Source of the DNA: CBDANW01 sp965197825
Lineage (GTDB): Bacteria; Acidobacteriota; Vicinamibacteria; Marinacidobacterales; DATDRI01
Reading direction: 5' to 3'
NCBI GenBank assembly: GCA_965197825.1
Contig: CBDANW010000002.1
Coordinates: 248,001-312,000, forward strand
DNA length: 64,000 nt
The notes below the pieces were generated by a model. That model did no database searches. It was not told where the DNA came from and worked only from the letters and a program-made list of their open reading frames with translations. Both the position numbers and the translations under genes were made by a program. Of the stretch, positions 37,754 to 46,788 are shown piece by piece. The stretch's first letter is position 1, and each line of letters opens with the position of its first letter.

Positions 37754-37801
37754 TGTGATCCGCAAAAAGAAGATCGCGTATTGACGAGCAGAGAGCCATG
37801 A
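37754..37801 (+). repeat. repeat D, right-end type, single end
   Basis: Matches 4264-4311 over about 48 bp with three or four differences. Confidence 0.65.
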
Positions 37802-37822
37802 GAGGCAGCCTAGACACCTCTA

Positions 37823-37874
37823 ATCCGAAACGTCCCGGCGCGCGGGTCTTGAGTTTGTATTTTTGGACATGACG
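37823..37874 (-). repeat. repeat E (copy 3)
   Basis: Inverted; truncates the small coding fragment to its right. Confidence 0.65.
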
Positions 37875-37875
37875 C

Positions 37876-37963
37876 GCAAGCACCAAAAGTTCAGCACATA
37901 GCCGTCGTCCATTTGTAGCAGGCGCTCAATCTGACGTTTCTTCGGAATGGTTAAGTCAGCCAT
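37876..37963 (-). pseudogene. N-terminal scrap of an Abi-like protein
   Basis: ATG 37963: MADLTIPKKRQIERLLQMDD then GYVLNFW, resembling the DGYVLxFSDxTF start found in AbiJ-type N-terminal domains. Cut after about 27 codons by repeat E. Assignment is tentative. Confidence 0.35.
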
Positions 37964-37988
37964 CTTAGTCCAAAGCATGCAGCAATCG

Positions 37989-38397
37989 TCATTCACCCAC
38001 CTGTCGTGTCGAGAACAATTCGGCAGCTCTCCGAAGAATGGCTGTTATGTGACCGGACTCGAACATTGACGCAAGATGACCTTCACAGAATCGGTCCTTC
38101 CGAACGTGAAGGGTCAGTAAGTCTCCCCAGCGTTGACAATCGGGCACGTCCAAGCGCTTTGGGGTCGCGATACAGCCGTTCGGCAGTCGATTGCCAAGCG
38201 CCCCAGTCAAAAGGGCGTATGACCACGGATTCACGGAGAATCTTCAGCACTTGCATCGCGCCTGAGTCGAAGGCATAGAACGGGAAGGTGCCAGGTTCGG
38301 AGCGCCACGAGCCTGCCCGAAAGCTGGGTGCTTCGAGAATAGGCAGTGCTGTCAGGGCCAGGTTCCAATTGGCGTCCTGCTGAAACTCAGGTTTCAT
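37989..38397 (-). pseudogene. DUF6508-like protein, frameshifted
   Basis: ATG 38397 begins MKPEFQQDANWNLALTALPI and runs to AWQSTAERLYRDPK; then an extra A in CCCAAAGCG (near 38160) shifts the frame and the protein continues as RLDVPDCQRWGDLLTLHVRK, DRFCEGHLASMFESGHITAI and LRRAAEL to a stop at 37989. HVRKDRFCEGHLASMFESG is the DUF6508 signature (function unknown). It overlaps the upstream DUF3883 gene by 11 bp, so they form an operon. A single-base indel could also be a sequencing error. Confidence 0.75.
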
Positions 38398-39361
38398 CGC
38401 TATCCATCATCCGCAGGCACCAGCTGAGAGGTTCAACAGCCAGAAGGCCACGTTCCTTTGCGGAGAACGGGTTTTGCATGAGTGCGAGGCTGGCCTTGCT
38501 GCTTGCAGCCCTTACCACGAGCGCGAGCACGTAACGGGAGCCCATCCTTTCAGCGGCACTCCACTCGTTGCTCGTCATCTCCAAAGAAGAAAATCGGGAG
38601 AGCGTTGTACCTTTGACCTCGACTGCGATGAGTTGGCCATCGTCGTCTTCGTAGCTGATGTCCCAACCTGGAGTTTCGCCTCCCTGTGCTACCCAGCGGA
38701 GCGAGTCCCTACCACCGCTGGAGAGCGTCTTCCGAAGGTGCTCCAAGACGCGTTCTTCCGCCCAATCGCCAACTTCCCGAGAGCGGTCAGACTTGCGAGT
38801 GCCGGCAGAGGTGGTTCGAAGCCGCCCGGAACGGGGCCTTCGCAGGAACAGACGAGTTGGATCGTCCTCGACAATGAGTGTTGCCCTCGAGGTGTTGGAT
38901 GGCGGAGTCGGAGGGGCGAGAGGTCTGCTGCGAGCTGCCCTCAGGATACGATCGAAGACATCGAGTGGAATCTCACGTACACCGGTACGCCAACCCAGGG
39001 AGTTGGCGATACTCTCGCAGGCGACCCCGTCTTTCTTCGCTGGTACTGGTATGTCGAAAGGTTGGTAGTCCTCAATCGCACAGAACCATCGTCGCTGCCG
39101 GGCGGGTGTATTCGTGAGCTGGCCGGGGTCCTGCCAGACTTCATCGATGACGCCTGTTCCGAAATATTCAGCCGCTCCTCGTTTTCCGCCTGCCCGGCGC
39201 ACACCACGGTAGTAGACGAAAGGCCGTCCCTCGGTGACTCGCTTTCGGTACATGTTTGGAAACTGGTACTGGACACCAGTGTCATCTGCCCAAAAGTCGT
39301 ACAGTTGTCCCACTGTCTCTTCGTTCTCGACGAGAACGAGGGCGTAGGCAGGTGACGGCAT
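38387..39361 (-). CDS. DUF3883-domain protein, probable modification-dependent nuclease
   Basis: 324 aa. The N-terminal ~100 residues (YALVLVENEETVGQLYDFWA, YQFPNMYRKRVTEGRPFVYY, AAEYFGTGVIDEVWQDPGQL) look like an EVE/PUA-type small-molecule or modified-base pocket, the central part is linker, and the C-terminus (GDWAEERVLEHLRKTL, TPGWDISYEDDDGQLIAVEV, KGTTLSRFSSLEMTSNEWSA) is DUF3883, a PD-(D/E)XK-like fold with D...E-V-K. That architecture suggests recognition and cleavage of modified DNA (inference). ATG 39361 follows GGAGGAGAAGGAGG. It is intact and overlaps the DUF6508 gene. Confidence 0.72.
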   Translation of the reverse strand: MPSPAYALVLVENEETVGQLYDFWADDTGVQYQFPNMYRKRVTEGRPFVYYRGVRRAGGKRGAAEYFGTGVIDEVWQDPGQLTNTPARQRRWFCAIEDYQPFDIPVPAKKDGVACESIANSLGWRTGVREIPLDVFDRILRAARSRPLAPPTPPSNTSRATLIVEDDPTRLFLRRPRSGRLRTTSAGTRKSDRSREVGDWAEERVLEHLRKTLSSGGRDSLRWVAQGGETPGWDISYEDDDGQLIAVEVKGTTLSRFSSLEMTSNEWSAAERMGSRYVLALVVRAASSKASLALMQNPFSAKERGLLAVEPLSWCLRMMDSDET

Positions 39362-39477
39362 TCCTCCTTCTCCTCCTCCAGGTAGTCGCCGAATTCTAGC
39401 CCGAGACCGCTCCGGTCGAAACCTCACCCTTGCAGAATCTCGATCGTATCTCAGTTTTCGAAGTGCGCCCAGGATGA

Positions 39478-39751
39478 GGATCCGTCCCGCTTCCCGTGGA
39501 AATAAGAATGGCGTAACCTCCGGTTAAACAAAACGAAACCGCGCCTGGAAAAGCGAGGAGGAGGATTACGCCATGAAGAAGCCTACCACCATATCGAAGG
39601 AGTCTGTAAGCGAGTATCGGGAGTTCGTCCAACTTCGGCTGCGTAAGCGGGTACTGGAGGCGATCGAGGTCGTGCTCGAGGAAGAAGTCAACCAAGCGCT
39701 GGGGTGTGGTAGCTACGAGCGTGCGGAAGACCGCCGTAGATATCGCAACGG
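39478..39751 (+). mobile_element. IS-gamma (IS256 family), 5' fragment
   Basis: End GGATCCGTCCCGCTTCCCGT, leader, then ATG 39573 with MKKPTTISKESVSEYREFVQ and RKRVLEAIEVVLEEEVNQAL. Cut after about 60 codons by A1 copy 5. The whole-length relative is at 45501-48276. Confidence 0.88.
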
Positions 39752-40069
39752 CGTCCTGTGCCAAAACTCGGCCCTTTTGAAAGACCATGGCTGTAATTTA
39801 ATGCACCGTAAAGTCTTAGTGTCATTTTGCCAACACTTAATGGTGGAAGCACCCATGAGGTCTGTGTGAGCGGCAGGCTGTCCGATCGAACAACGGCTGC
39901 CTGACCAACAGTAGGGATTGCACATGGTACGTCATGATGGATCCGAAGATAACACCCTCGGGCCAGACGATTGTAAAGGCCACGGCCCTTGGCACCATCG
40001 CAAAACACAGACGCTAAGCTGCTGATTTATCGGCTATTTCAAGAGGGCCGAGTTTTGGCACAGGACGGG
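39752..40069 (+). repeat. MITE-like repeat A1, full length (copy 5)
   Basis: Orientation as copy 1. Left flank is IS-gamma, right flank is a zinc-ribbon gene fragment; the two are unrelated. Confidence 0.87.
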
Positions 40070-40071
40070 GG

Positions 40072-40233
40072 AGCGCCGCAGACGTTGCACTCGCCGTGTT
40101 CTTCATGGCCCACTCTGCACTCCTGGTCGGCGCCGCATACGAGACAAAACGCTGGAATGATGACTCCTCCCCTATCGTGCTCTATGGCGCAGTCGACTCG
40201 CTCGGCCGTGATGCTCTTGTGTATCCTCTCCAT
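40072..40233 (-). pseudogene. small zinc-ribbon protein, C-terminally truncated
   Basis: ATG 40233 behind AGGAGGTGCTGT: MERIHKSITAERVDCAIEHD, then PAFCLVCGADQECRVGHEEH and GECNVCGAP. Two CxxC knuckles form one zinc ribbon. In relatives I recall, about ten more residues follow (EELL-type tail); here the A1 terminus supplies the end. Confidence 0.65.
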
Positions 40234-40282
40234 ACAGCACCTCCTAGAGAGCCAACGAGTATCGCGGGCGCCACCCCGAAGT

Positions 40283-41683
40283 GGTGATGTCTTAAGATTC
40301 CTGTCAAAGAAAAACGATGTATGGTTCCCCAAGCTCAAACCCGTCCCCGTCATGGGGACAGAAAAGGAGAACCATACATCATGGGAAAGGTACTACCGAG
40401 TCAGCGATTGCTCAAGCAGTTCGAGGAACAACTGGTATTTGGGGAGATGAATCTCTCGGAGATCGTCCGGTCGGGAGCTCAGATGATGCTTCAATATGCG
40501 TTGGAGCGCGAGGTGACGGAGGCGTTGGGTCGAAACTACTATGAGAACGCTCCGGCAACGACGAAGGAGAAGGGACGACGCAACGGGTATGAGTCGCATC
40601 GGGTCCTCACGGGCGAGGGAGCGGTGACGGTGCAAGTGCCGCAGGTACGAGAAACAGAGAAGGTGTTTCAGTCAAAGATTCTCGACGCCTACGTGAGCCG
40701 GACCGAGAAACTCGATGAACTGATCGCGCGGATGTACGTCCACGGGATGTCGACGCGTGACATTGAGGCGACGTTCGCGGACGTGCTGAGCGGCACGGGT
40801 GTCTCGAAGTCGGTGGTGAGCCGGGTCACACGGTGTCTGTCGGAGGATTTCGAGGCGTTTCGAAAACGGGATCTCTCGAACGAGAAGCTGTTGTATCTCG
40901 AGCTCGACGGCACGTACCTGCGCTACCACCAAGGAGCGGAGAGGAAAGAGCCCATCCTCGTTGCGACCGGCTATCGCGCTGATGGGACGCGAGTTCTTCT
41001 TCATATCGGTGTCGGCAACCGAGAATCCTACGAGAACTGGAAGGGGTTCTTGCAGGAGATGGTGGCCCGAGGAATGAGGGAGCCGTTGCTCATCGTGACG
41101 GACGGGAATCCTGGAGTGCTCAAAGCGATCGCAGAGGTCTTCCCTCGAAGCCTCAAGCAACGTTGCCAGAAGCACCGCCTCGAGAACATCCTGGGCAAGG
41201 CTCCGAAGGAAGTGCGCGACGAACTCAAGGCGGCCATCCTTGAGTCGTTCCATGCGAACAGCTACGAGCAAGGGCTGAAGAAGGGTCGGGAGGTGATCGC
41301 TCGGTACCGTCAACGATTCCCGAGCGCGATGAAGTGCATGGAAGAGACCCTCGAAGCGTGTCTTCAGGCGCTACTCCTTCCTGCGGCGCATCACAAAAGG
41401 CTTCGCACGTCGAATCTACTTGAGCGCACGTTCGGAGAGCACAAACGTCGCACAAAGGTCATTCCTCACTTCTTCACCGAGGAGGCCGCGATGAAACTCT
41501 CGTTCGCTGTGCTCTTGGCCGTCGCAAACAAATGGCGCGGCGTGAGGATGGATGTCTTCGCCGCTAGGAAAGTCGAGGAGCTTCGCAACGAGCTTCTCCC
41601 GCAAGGCACGTCGGAGGAATCAGCAGCTTAACCGAGCGCGGGGAACCGTACGGAGATTTGACAGGAAAATTAAGACTTGCCCC
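40283..41683 (+). mobile_element. IS-alpha, copy 4, complete
   Basis: Flanked by the 8-bp duplication CCCGAAGT (40275-40282, 41684-41691). The right tip is TTGCCC instead of TTGACC. Confidence 0.95.
40381..41631 (+). CDS. IS256-family transposase (IS-alpha), 416 aa
   Basis: Intact. Has VPQVR at 86-90 and ALLLP at 330-334. Confidence 0.95.
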   Translation: MGKVLPSQRLLKQFEEQLVFGEMNLSEIVRSGAQMMLQYALEREVTEALGRNYYENAPATTKEKGRRNGYESHRVLTGEGAVTVQVPQVRETEKVFQSKILDAYVSRTEKLDELIARMYVHGMSTRDIEATFADVLSGTGVSKSVVSRVTRCLSEDFEAFRKRDLSNEKLLYLELDGTYLRYHQGAERKEPILVATGYRADGTRVLLHIGVGNRESYENWKGFLQEMVARGMREPLLIVTDGNPGVLKAIAEVFPRSLKQRCQKHRLENILGKAPKEVRDELKAAILESFHANSYEQGLKKGREVIARYRQRFPSAMKCMEETLEACLQALLLPAAHHKRLRTSNLLERTFGEHKRRTKVIPHFFTEEAAMKLSFAVLLAVANKWRGVRMDVFAARKVEELRNELLPQGTSEESAA

Positions 41684-41691
41684 CCCGAAGT

Positions 41692-41895
41692 CAAGCCTAG
41701 AGGTATTTCTTGACGGCCCCGAGTTCGGTGGCGGCACCGGCGTAGTAGTAGGCCACCATGCGGGCGGCTTTCCAGTTTCCGGCGGCGGCGGATGTGTTGG
41801 CTCCAGGCGGCGATGCGAAGTTCGGGAGCGTGAGGATCGAGCACCTCGACCCATCTCTGCATTCTCATGCCGTACAGCAGTTCTTTGGGCTGTGC
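41692..41895 (-). pseudogene. DUF4202-like scrap, frameshifted
   Basis: Minus strand: PKELLYGMRMQRWVEVLDPH then APELRIAAWSQHI resembles the start of DUF4202 proteins; the frame then changes and AARMVAYYYAGAATELGAVK KYL precedes a stop. Both ends are cut by mobile DNA. Tentative. Confidence 0.35.
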
Positions 41896-41899
41896 CACC

Positions 41900-41972
41900 C
41901 CGTCCTGTGCCAAAACTCGGCCCTTTTGAAATAGATCACAAATCAGCAGCTTAGACGCCCTTGGAATCCGCG
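41900..41972 (+). repeat. family-A terminus (A3 type), short
   Basis: A end plus 20 bp of recombinase leader, ending at the next B element. Confidence 0.7.
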
Positions 41973-42138
41973 GGTGCTTCCGCTATTAAGTGTTGGTGAG
42001 ATGACGCTAAGGCTTTACGGTGCATTAAATTACAGCCAAGATAGCGCTCGTGACCTTCGCTGCGCGATAAATGGAGCGTAAACGATTTTTTTGCAAAGGG
42101 ATGCGTACACATCACCAACAGTAAACAGCGCAAGCACC
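41973..42138 (+). repeat. MITE-like repeat B, full length (copy 3)
   Basis: GGTGCTTCCGCTATTAAGTG to AACAGCGCAAGCACC; ATCCG occurs immediately on both sides, possibly a target duplication. Confidence 0.75.
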
Positions 42139-42197
42139 ATCCGAAACGCCCGCGGCACGCCGGTCTTGAGTTCGTTTGTTTTTTTTCGGACACGACG
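42138..42197 (-). repeat. repeat E (copy 4)
   Basis: CATCCGAAACGCCCGCGGCA to CGGACACGACG; nearly identical to 50487-50544. Confidence 0.7.
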
Positions 42198-42348
42198 CGC
42201 TCCAGTCGGAGTTGCGGTGCACGACGTGTCCGAGAACGGCACGGGCGTCGGCGAAACGCGTCGCCACGTGGCCGGCGGAAGCGAGGGCGTTCAGGGTATG
42301 CCCGTGGTCGAGCGTTCGGAGATGGCGGTGACTCATTGCGGCGCGCAA
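42198..42348 (-). pseudogene. unrecognised N-terminal coding scrap
   Basis: ATG 42348 or 42336: MRAAMSHRHLRTLDHGHTLN then ALASAGHVATRFADARAVLG and HVVHRNSDWS, ended by repeat E. No family recognised; 42349-42478 has no gene. Confidence 0.3.
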
Positions 42349-42478
42349 CGCGCAGCGCTACGTTGATAGTATGCTGATCGGGCGCAAGGGCTGCGGGGGT
42401 TGCACGAGCGCGACGTCGTTCGCACCGAACTGGTGCCCGCAGCACTCAACATGGCCATAGGACAGCGAGGTTCGTCGA

Positions 42479-43006
42479 ATGAAATTCGTGTTGATTTCCA
42501 CATGTCTTTTTCTCATTGCGACCATGGGCCACTGCGCCGCAGGGGAGCGCATGAACGAAGGCTATTTGAGGCGACTGTTGTCGAACCCGCCACGGAATCA
42601 GGAAAAATTAAAGGCGGAGACCCTCCATGGTTGCGTCTACATACCGGCCAGGGGCTTCGTGCAAAGACTCGTGGTGGGAGTCGAGAAGACGGGGGAGAGT
42701 TGTTCGGTAACGGTGAATCCGGACAATACCGTGGAAGTCAGTTTTCTGGGAGACGGTGTCATCCCGGTGGTGAGCACGAGTACGGAGGGGTTCGTTACCG
42801 ATATTTTTGTCGGGGAACTGGGGAACGACGAGGTTCTCATTGTCCAGCATCATCAGGGCGAAGTCGTGTCGATCACCCAGACCATCTATGACGAGAATGG
42901 CGATGTGGTGTATGGCCGCTCCGGAGTGGGTGAATTCATCAGAGAGTGTCATTTCGCAATGACGAGCTCCGAGAGATCGGTGGGCAGCAAGAGCTGCAGC
43001 AAATAG
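42479..43006 (+). CDS. secreted protein, unrecognised
   Basis: 175 aa. A signal peptide MKFVLISTCLFLIATMGHCA with cleavage likely after CAA is followed by a soluble, mostly beta domain: CVYIPARGFVQRLVVGVEKT, NTVEVSFLGDGVIPVVST, IFVGELGNDEVLIVQHHQGE. Five cysteines remain after cleavage. No lipobox. Start ATG 42479 is supported only by the signal peptide; no strong ribosome site is seen. It appears complete and lies alone between repeat E and repeat C/A4 segments. No family recognised. Confidence 0.6.
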   Translation: MKFVLISTCLFLIATMGHCAAGERMNEGYLRRLLSNPPRNQEKLKAETLHGCVYIPARGFVQRLVVGVEKTGESCSVTVNPDNTVEVSFLGDGVIPVVSTSTEGFVTDIFVGELGNDEVLIVQHHQGEVVSITQTIYDENGDVVYGRSGVGEFIRECHFAMTSSERSVGSKSCSK

Positions 43007-43038
43007 GATCCGAGGATCGGCTTCGGCACTGTGCGGGC

Positions 43039-43118
43039 TGTGCCTTCTATTTATTCATCCGCGCGCACCGAACTTGATCGGTCTCCGGTCTGCCGGCACC
43101 ATGCCTACATGATCGACG
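43039..43118 (+). repeat. repeat C plus A4 interior, one-ended
   Basis: TGTGCCTTCTATTTATTCAT, then CCGAACTTGATCGGTCTCCG. Same as the C-side of the A4 unit but without an A end; inverted relative to the next element. Confidence 0.65.
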
Positions 43119-43145
43119 TGTTCCGGTTCGACAGTGCCCGCCGAT

Positions 43146-43326
43146 CCCGTCCTGTGCCAAAACTCAGCCCTTTTGAAATAGACCATAAATCAGCAACTTA
43201 GAGTCTGTGTTTGCGGCCGTGCCCAGGACCGAGCGCGAACAAACGACGAAATCATGCAGGCATAGTCCCGACAGACCGGAGACCGATCAAGTTCGGTGCG
43301 CGCGGATGAATAAATAGAAGGCACAA
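43146..43326 (+). repeat. family-A element, A4 type (181 bp)
   Basis: A terminus at 43146 to inverted repeat C at 43302-43325; opposite orientation to 24726-24906. Confidence 0.78.
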
Positions 43327-43691
43327 CCCATCGGTGGATCGGTTGCGTGTCCTTCATCATTATTATAGTCGGCACCCTGAGCATCAGTGGGGGAACCGTC
43401 TGGCGCAGCGGGCTTCTGGTCAGGCTCCATCGTTGTCCTCCGCCGTGATTCGGCCACGGCCGCTCCGCGATAGGCGGGGTGGACACGGACTCTATGCAGT
43501 CGGATGCGGATGCCCGAACTCGTCTATTGGATGACTCGCCGCGAATGGCGCCTTCTGAATACTCCGCAGCACATCGGGTGCCTTCAGCATTTTGCTACTT
43601 CTTGGACAATAGTGAGGATTGGCGGGGATTCTGCCCACCAAAGCGGGATTTTGCCGGTTGGCTCATTCGTCATTCATCTCCTTCGAACCGC
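43327..43691 (+). repeat. 365-bp direct repeat, first copy
   Basis: Matches 43954-44318 with about three differences. It contains no recognisable gene; reading frames on both strands are open but composition gives no product. 43692-43847 between the copies also has no gene. Confidence 0.85.
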
Positions 43692-43847
43692 ATTGACCAT
43701 TTCGCTTTTCTTCTGGCAATTGCACGGTCTCGACCCCCGGCATTTTCCGGATACGCCCATTATCCGGTAGGTAGTATACGACCTGGGGTCTTCCATCGTG
43801 AGCTTCTCCTTGCTCCTGTTGCGGTTGTTCCCCGTCCTGGCCAAAAC

Positions 43848-43953
43848 TCGGCCCAGCTGGCATCGACGAAAGAACTGCGTCTATCGAAATCAGGCAAAAC
43901 TCTAGCACGCGAACAGGTTACGCAGCGGCCGCCAACACTTGACTGCGGAAGCA
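43848..43953 (+). repeat. repeat H (copy 2) behind a decayed A end
   Basis: CCAAAACTCGGCCC at 43842 is a degenerate A terminus; AACTCTAGCACGC and GCCGCCAACACTTGACTGCG follow as at 33600-33702. Confidence 0.55.
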
Positions 43954-44318
43954 CCCATCGGTGGATCGGTTGCGTGTCCTTCATCATTATTATAGTCGGC
44001 ACCCTGAGCAGCAGCGGGGGAACCGTCTGGCGCAGCGGGCTTCTGGTCAGGCTCCATCGTTGTCCTCCGCCGTGATTCGGCCACGGCCGCTCCGCGATAG
44101 GCGGGGTGGACACGGACTCTATGCAGTCGGACGCGGATGCCCGAACTCGTCTATTGGATGACTCGCCGCGAATGGCGCCTTCTGAATACTCCGCAGCACA
44201 TCGGGTGCCTTCAGCATTTTGCTACTTCTTGGACAATAGTGAGGATTGGCGGGGATTCTGCCCACCAAAGCGGGATTTTGCCGGTTGGCTCATTCGTCAT
44301 TCATCTCCTTCGAACCGC
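43954..44318 (+). repeat. 365-bp direct repeat, second copy
   Basis: See first copy. It begins inside the CACCC of the repeat H end, so the duplicated block was joined there. Confidence 0.85.
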
Positions 44319-44398
44319 GTTCCTTCTCAAGCGGGTGCTTCCGCCATCAAGTGTTGCTAAGCGGCTGCGGGCAGTGGCACGATGTCGGGAGAGACTGG

Positions 44399-44516
44399 TG
44401 CTTCCGCTATTAAGTGTCGGTGAGACGACGCTAAGACTTTACAGTGCAATGAATTACAGCCAAAATAGCGCTCTCGTAACCTTAGCAGCGTGCTAAATGG
44501 AGTGTAAGCGCCTCCA
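44399..44516 (+). repeat. MITE-like repeat B, 3'-truncated (copy 4)
   Basis: GGTGCTTCCGCTATTAAGTG to AGTGTAAGCGCCTCC; a further lone B end lies at 44333-44350. Confidence 0.65.
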
Positions 44517-44602
44517 TGAAGACGACCAAAGCATCCTGGTTGCAGGCAGTTCGCCAATCTCATACAGATCGAGTTTATGGAAGGGACACCTCATCACTGG
44601 AT

Positions 44603-44707
44603 AGACTTTTTTGCGGAGCACAACCTGGATTCTGCGCGGATTCCAAGGGCGTCTAAGCTGCTGATTTGTGGTCTTTTCAAAAGGGCCGAGTTTTGGCACA
44701 GGACGGG
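44603..44707 (-). repeat. repeat D end followed by A3 terminus
   Basis: GACTTTTTTGCGGAGCACAA (44605-44624), then GATTCTGCGCGGATTCCAAG and the A end at 44707. Confidence 0.65.
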
Positions 44708-45446
44708 ATAGTCCTCGCATCATCGCGAGCAGGCCGAACAAATAGCGGGCGAAAATCGGTTATAACCGATAAGACGGATCGGTTATGAAGTTGCAGCCAA
44801 TTCGGTGGGCACCTGGGCGCAAAGTGCCCGGATTTTGAGGCGATTTCGCAAATTATAACTTAAACGAAGCCTCTAAAATATAACCGCTTGGTATAACCGA
44901 TATAACCTAGCGAACTTGAGGCCACTTTTTCGGATTTCCGACCTCCCAATGCCCTGTTTTTACGGAATCCAGTGGAGACCGGATAGCCCCCGACTTCACC
45001 ATCCGCCACCCAGTCCGGCCAATTGTGGCACCGCAGAGACGGGTGAGATTTTCCGCGCGGTTGGCGGGGTTTTGCAGGAACAGGTGTCACCAGAGACTCG
45101 CTAAAAGGGCGAAAAGGGGCTCATTCTCAGTGTTCGTCTCTAATCTCGATTTTCGAGTGCCAAGTTGCGCCAAATGAGGGAGCAGGCGCTGACCTGGCCA
45201 TGCGGGCGACGGGAAAAGAGGCCACCCGAGAGGCCTAGAATCGAGGCCGGAGCGACCGCAGCGTAGCTGCCCGAGCACGTTCTGGTCAAGGTGCGGCCCG
45301 GAGCTCCTTGATGTCCATCTTTGCCCAAGACCTAGATCTAGGCCTTCGCCCATGAAGCGTGGTATCCCGTTTCTGGACGGTGTTTCCCTGCGCGTGCATC
45401 GTTGGGTCGATCGGTAAGGCGAAACCGATCGTGGCAGGTCTAAACT
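44708..45446. other. 739 bp without a recognised gene; palindromic TATAACC cluster
   Basis: A perfect 16-bp palindrome ATCGGTTATAACCGAT lies at 44755-44770, with further GGTTAT or TATAACC motifs at 44781, 44879 and 44892-44907. A 29-bp segment at 44778-44806 recurs inverted at 50731-50759. The remainder to 45446 has open frames on the minus strand but nothing I recognise. Confidence 0.5.
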
Positions 45447-45478
45447 ACGCAATCAACGCTAGATCGACTTTTTGCGGA
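45447..45478 (-). repeat. repeat D, left-end type, single end
   Basis: CGCAATCAACGCTAGATCGA then CTTTTTGCGGAGCACA; matches 18958 and 53183. Confidence 0.65.
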
Positions 45479-45564
45479 GCACAATGGAATGACACTCGAT
45501 GGATGCGTCTCTGAAGTCGTGGAAAAAGAACGTCGCTCCTCCACTTCGTAGAAAGGGTACCAGA

Positions 45565-46770
45565 TCATGCCACGACGTCGCCTCGTGCGAGGACGTCGGC
45601 CAAGTGGTGGTAGCCGTCGATACGACGTAGCTTGATCTGACCGGAAGCTACGAGTCTGAAAAGCAAAGCGCCGGCAGACTCCTCGGTGGTGAACGACGCC
45701 TGGGTCTTGGTCCGGCGGCGAAACTCGCGGTTCAAGTTTTCCAAGGCGTTGGTTGTGCGGATCGACTTCCCCATTGCACGCGGGAACTCGTAGAACGTGA
45801 GGAGGTGGCTACCTGCCTCCTCCAGGCTTCGAACGACGGCCGGCGCCAGCGCGTTCCATTTGGTGACGAACTCGTCGTAAGCCTTGCGGACCTCGATGCC
45901 ATCCTTCGCGCAGACGATCCGGTTGTAGTCACGCTTGAGCTCACGCCTCGCATGAGCTGGGCAATGCTCGAGGAGGTTGACGCCCTTGTGCTGAACACAG
46001 CGCTGGAGACGAGACTCGGGCCATTTCTGTAGTGCCTTCGTCAATCCCTTGTGACCGTCGCTGACGACGAGCCTTGGAGCCGGTAGCCCTCGGCTCTGTA
46101 GGTCCTCAACCAGCGAGCCCCAATGGGTCGAGGCTTCACTCGCAGCGGGGCGGAGCGACAACAGCTGTTTCTGCCCGTCTGGCGCGACTCCGAGAGCGGC
46201 GAGCACAGGAACGCTCACGACGCGTTTTGCTATCCGCACCTTCAGGTGGAAGCCGTCCAGGAAGACGATGGCGTAGACCTCGTCCCTCAAGTCGCGGCCC
46301 TGCCAATCTTTGAAGCGCTCTTTGAGTCGACTGACCACACGTGACACCGCACTCTTGGACAGGTGGTCGTCACCGAGCAACGGCTTCAGTGCCTTGCGGA
46401 TTCGACGGCTGTTCGCACCCGACAGATACGTCGCCAGAATCGCCTCGTCTACCTCACGGGTACGACGCTGGTACCGGGGCAGAAGCTGGCTTCGGAACTC
46501 CTTCGTCTCCCCGGTCTGCTCATCGCGCAGCCGAGCTCGCGACACACGTATCCCACGCGTGCCCATCGCCGTTGTCACCCGACGGGTCTATCCTCCTCCG
46601 GTAGCCGCGGCGCTCTTCGGAGCGCTCATACGCGCCACAGCCGAGCGTTTGACCCAACTCCTCATCGAGCACGATCTCGATCGCCTCCAGCACCTGCTTA
46701 CGTAGACGCAGTTGCACGAACCCACGGTACTCACTCACAGACTCCGACGTGCTGGTGGTAGGCTTCTTCA
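45565..46770 (-). pseudogene. IS256-family transposase (IS-gamma), frameshifted
   Basis: ATG 46770 begins MKKPTTSTSESVSEYRGFVQ and QTLGCGAYERSEERRGYR; the frame then shifts near 46580 and continues as REFRSQLLPRYQRRT-like sequence, AIVFLDGFHLKVRI (first D), LVVSDGHKGLTKALQKW (second D), QRCVQHKG and RTTNALENLNREFRRRTK (E) to the stop at 45565. Catalytic residues remain, but the single frameshift and the IS-alpha insertion 19 bp upstream of the start should silence it. Confidence 0.9.
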
Positions 46771-46788
46771 TGGCGTAATCCTCCTTCT

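Noticed and set aside
15960..42138. Conserved minus-strand peptide in repeat B (CLRCLLLVMCTHPFAK) as a small gene
   Set aside because: It has no conserved start or ribosome site, runs into different sequences in each copy, and its conservation is explained by the DNA repeat.
42091..42366. Plus-strand frame spanning repeat B, repeat E and unique DNA
   Set aside because: It crosses two repeat boundaries and cannot be an evolved gene.
45087..45452. 121-codon minus-strand frame as a gene
   Set aside because: No ribosome site and a composition rich in R, S, P and G typical of chance frames in GC-rich DNA; no similarity recognised.
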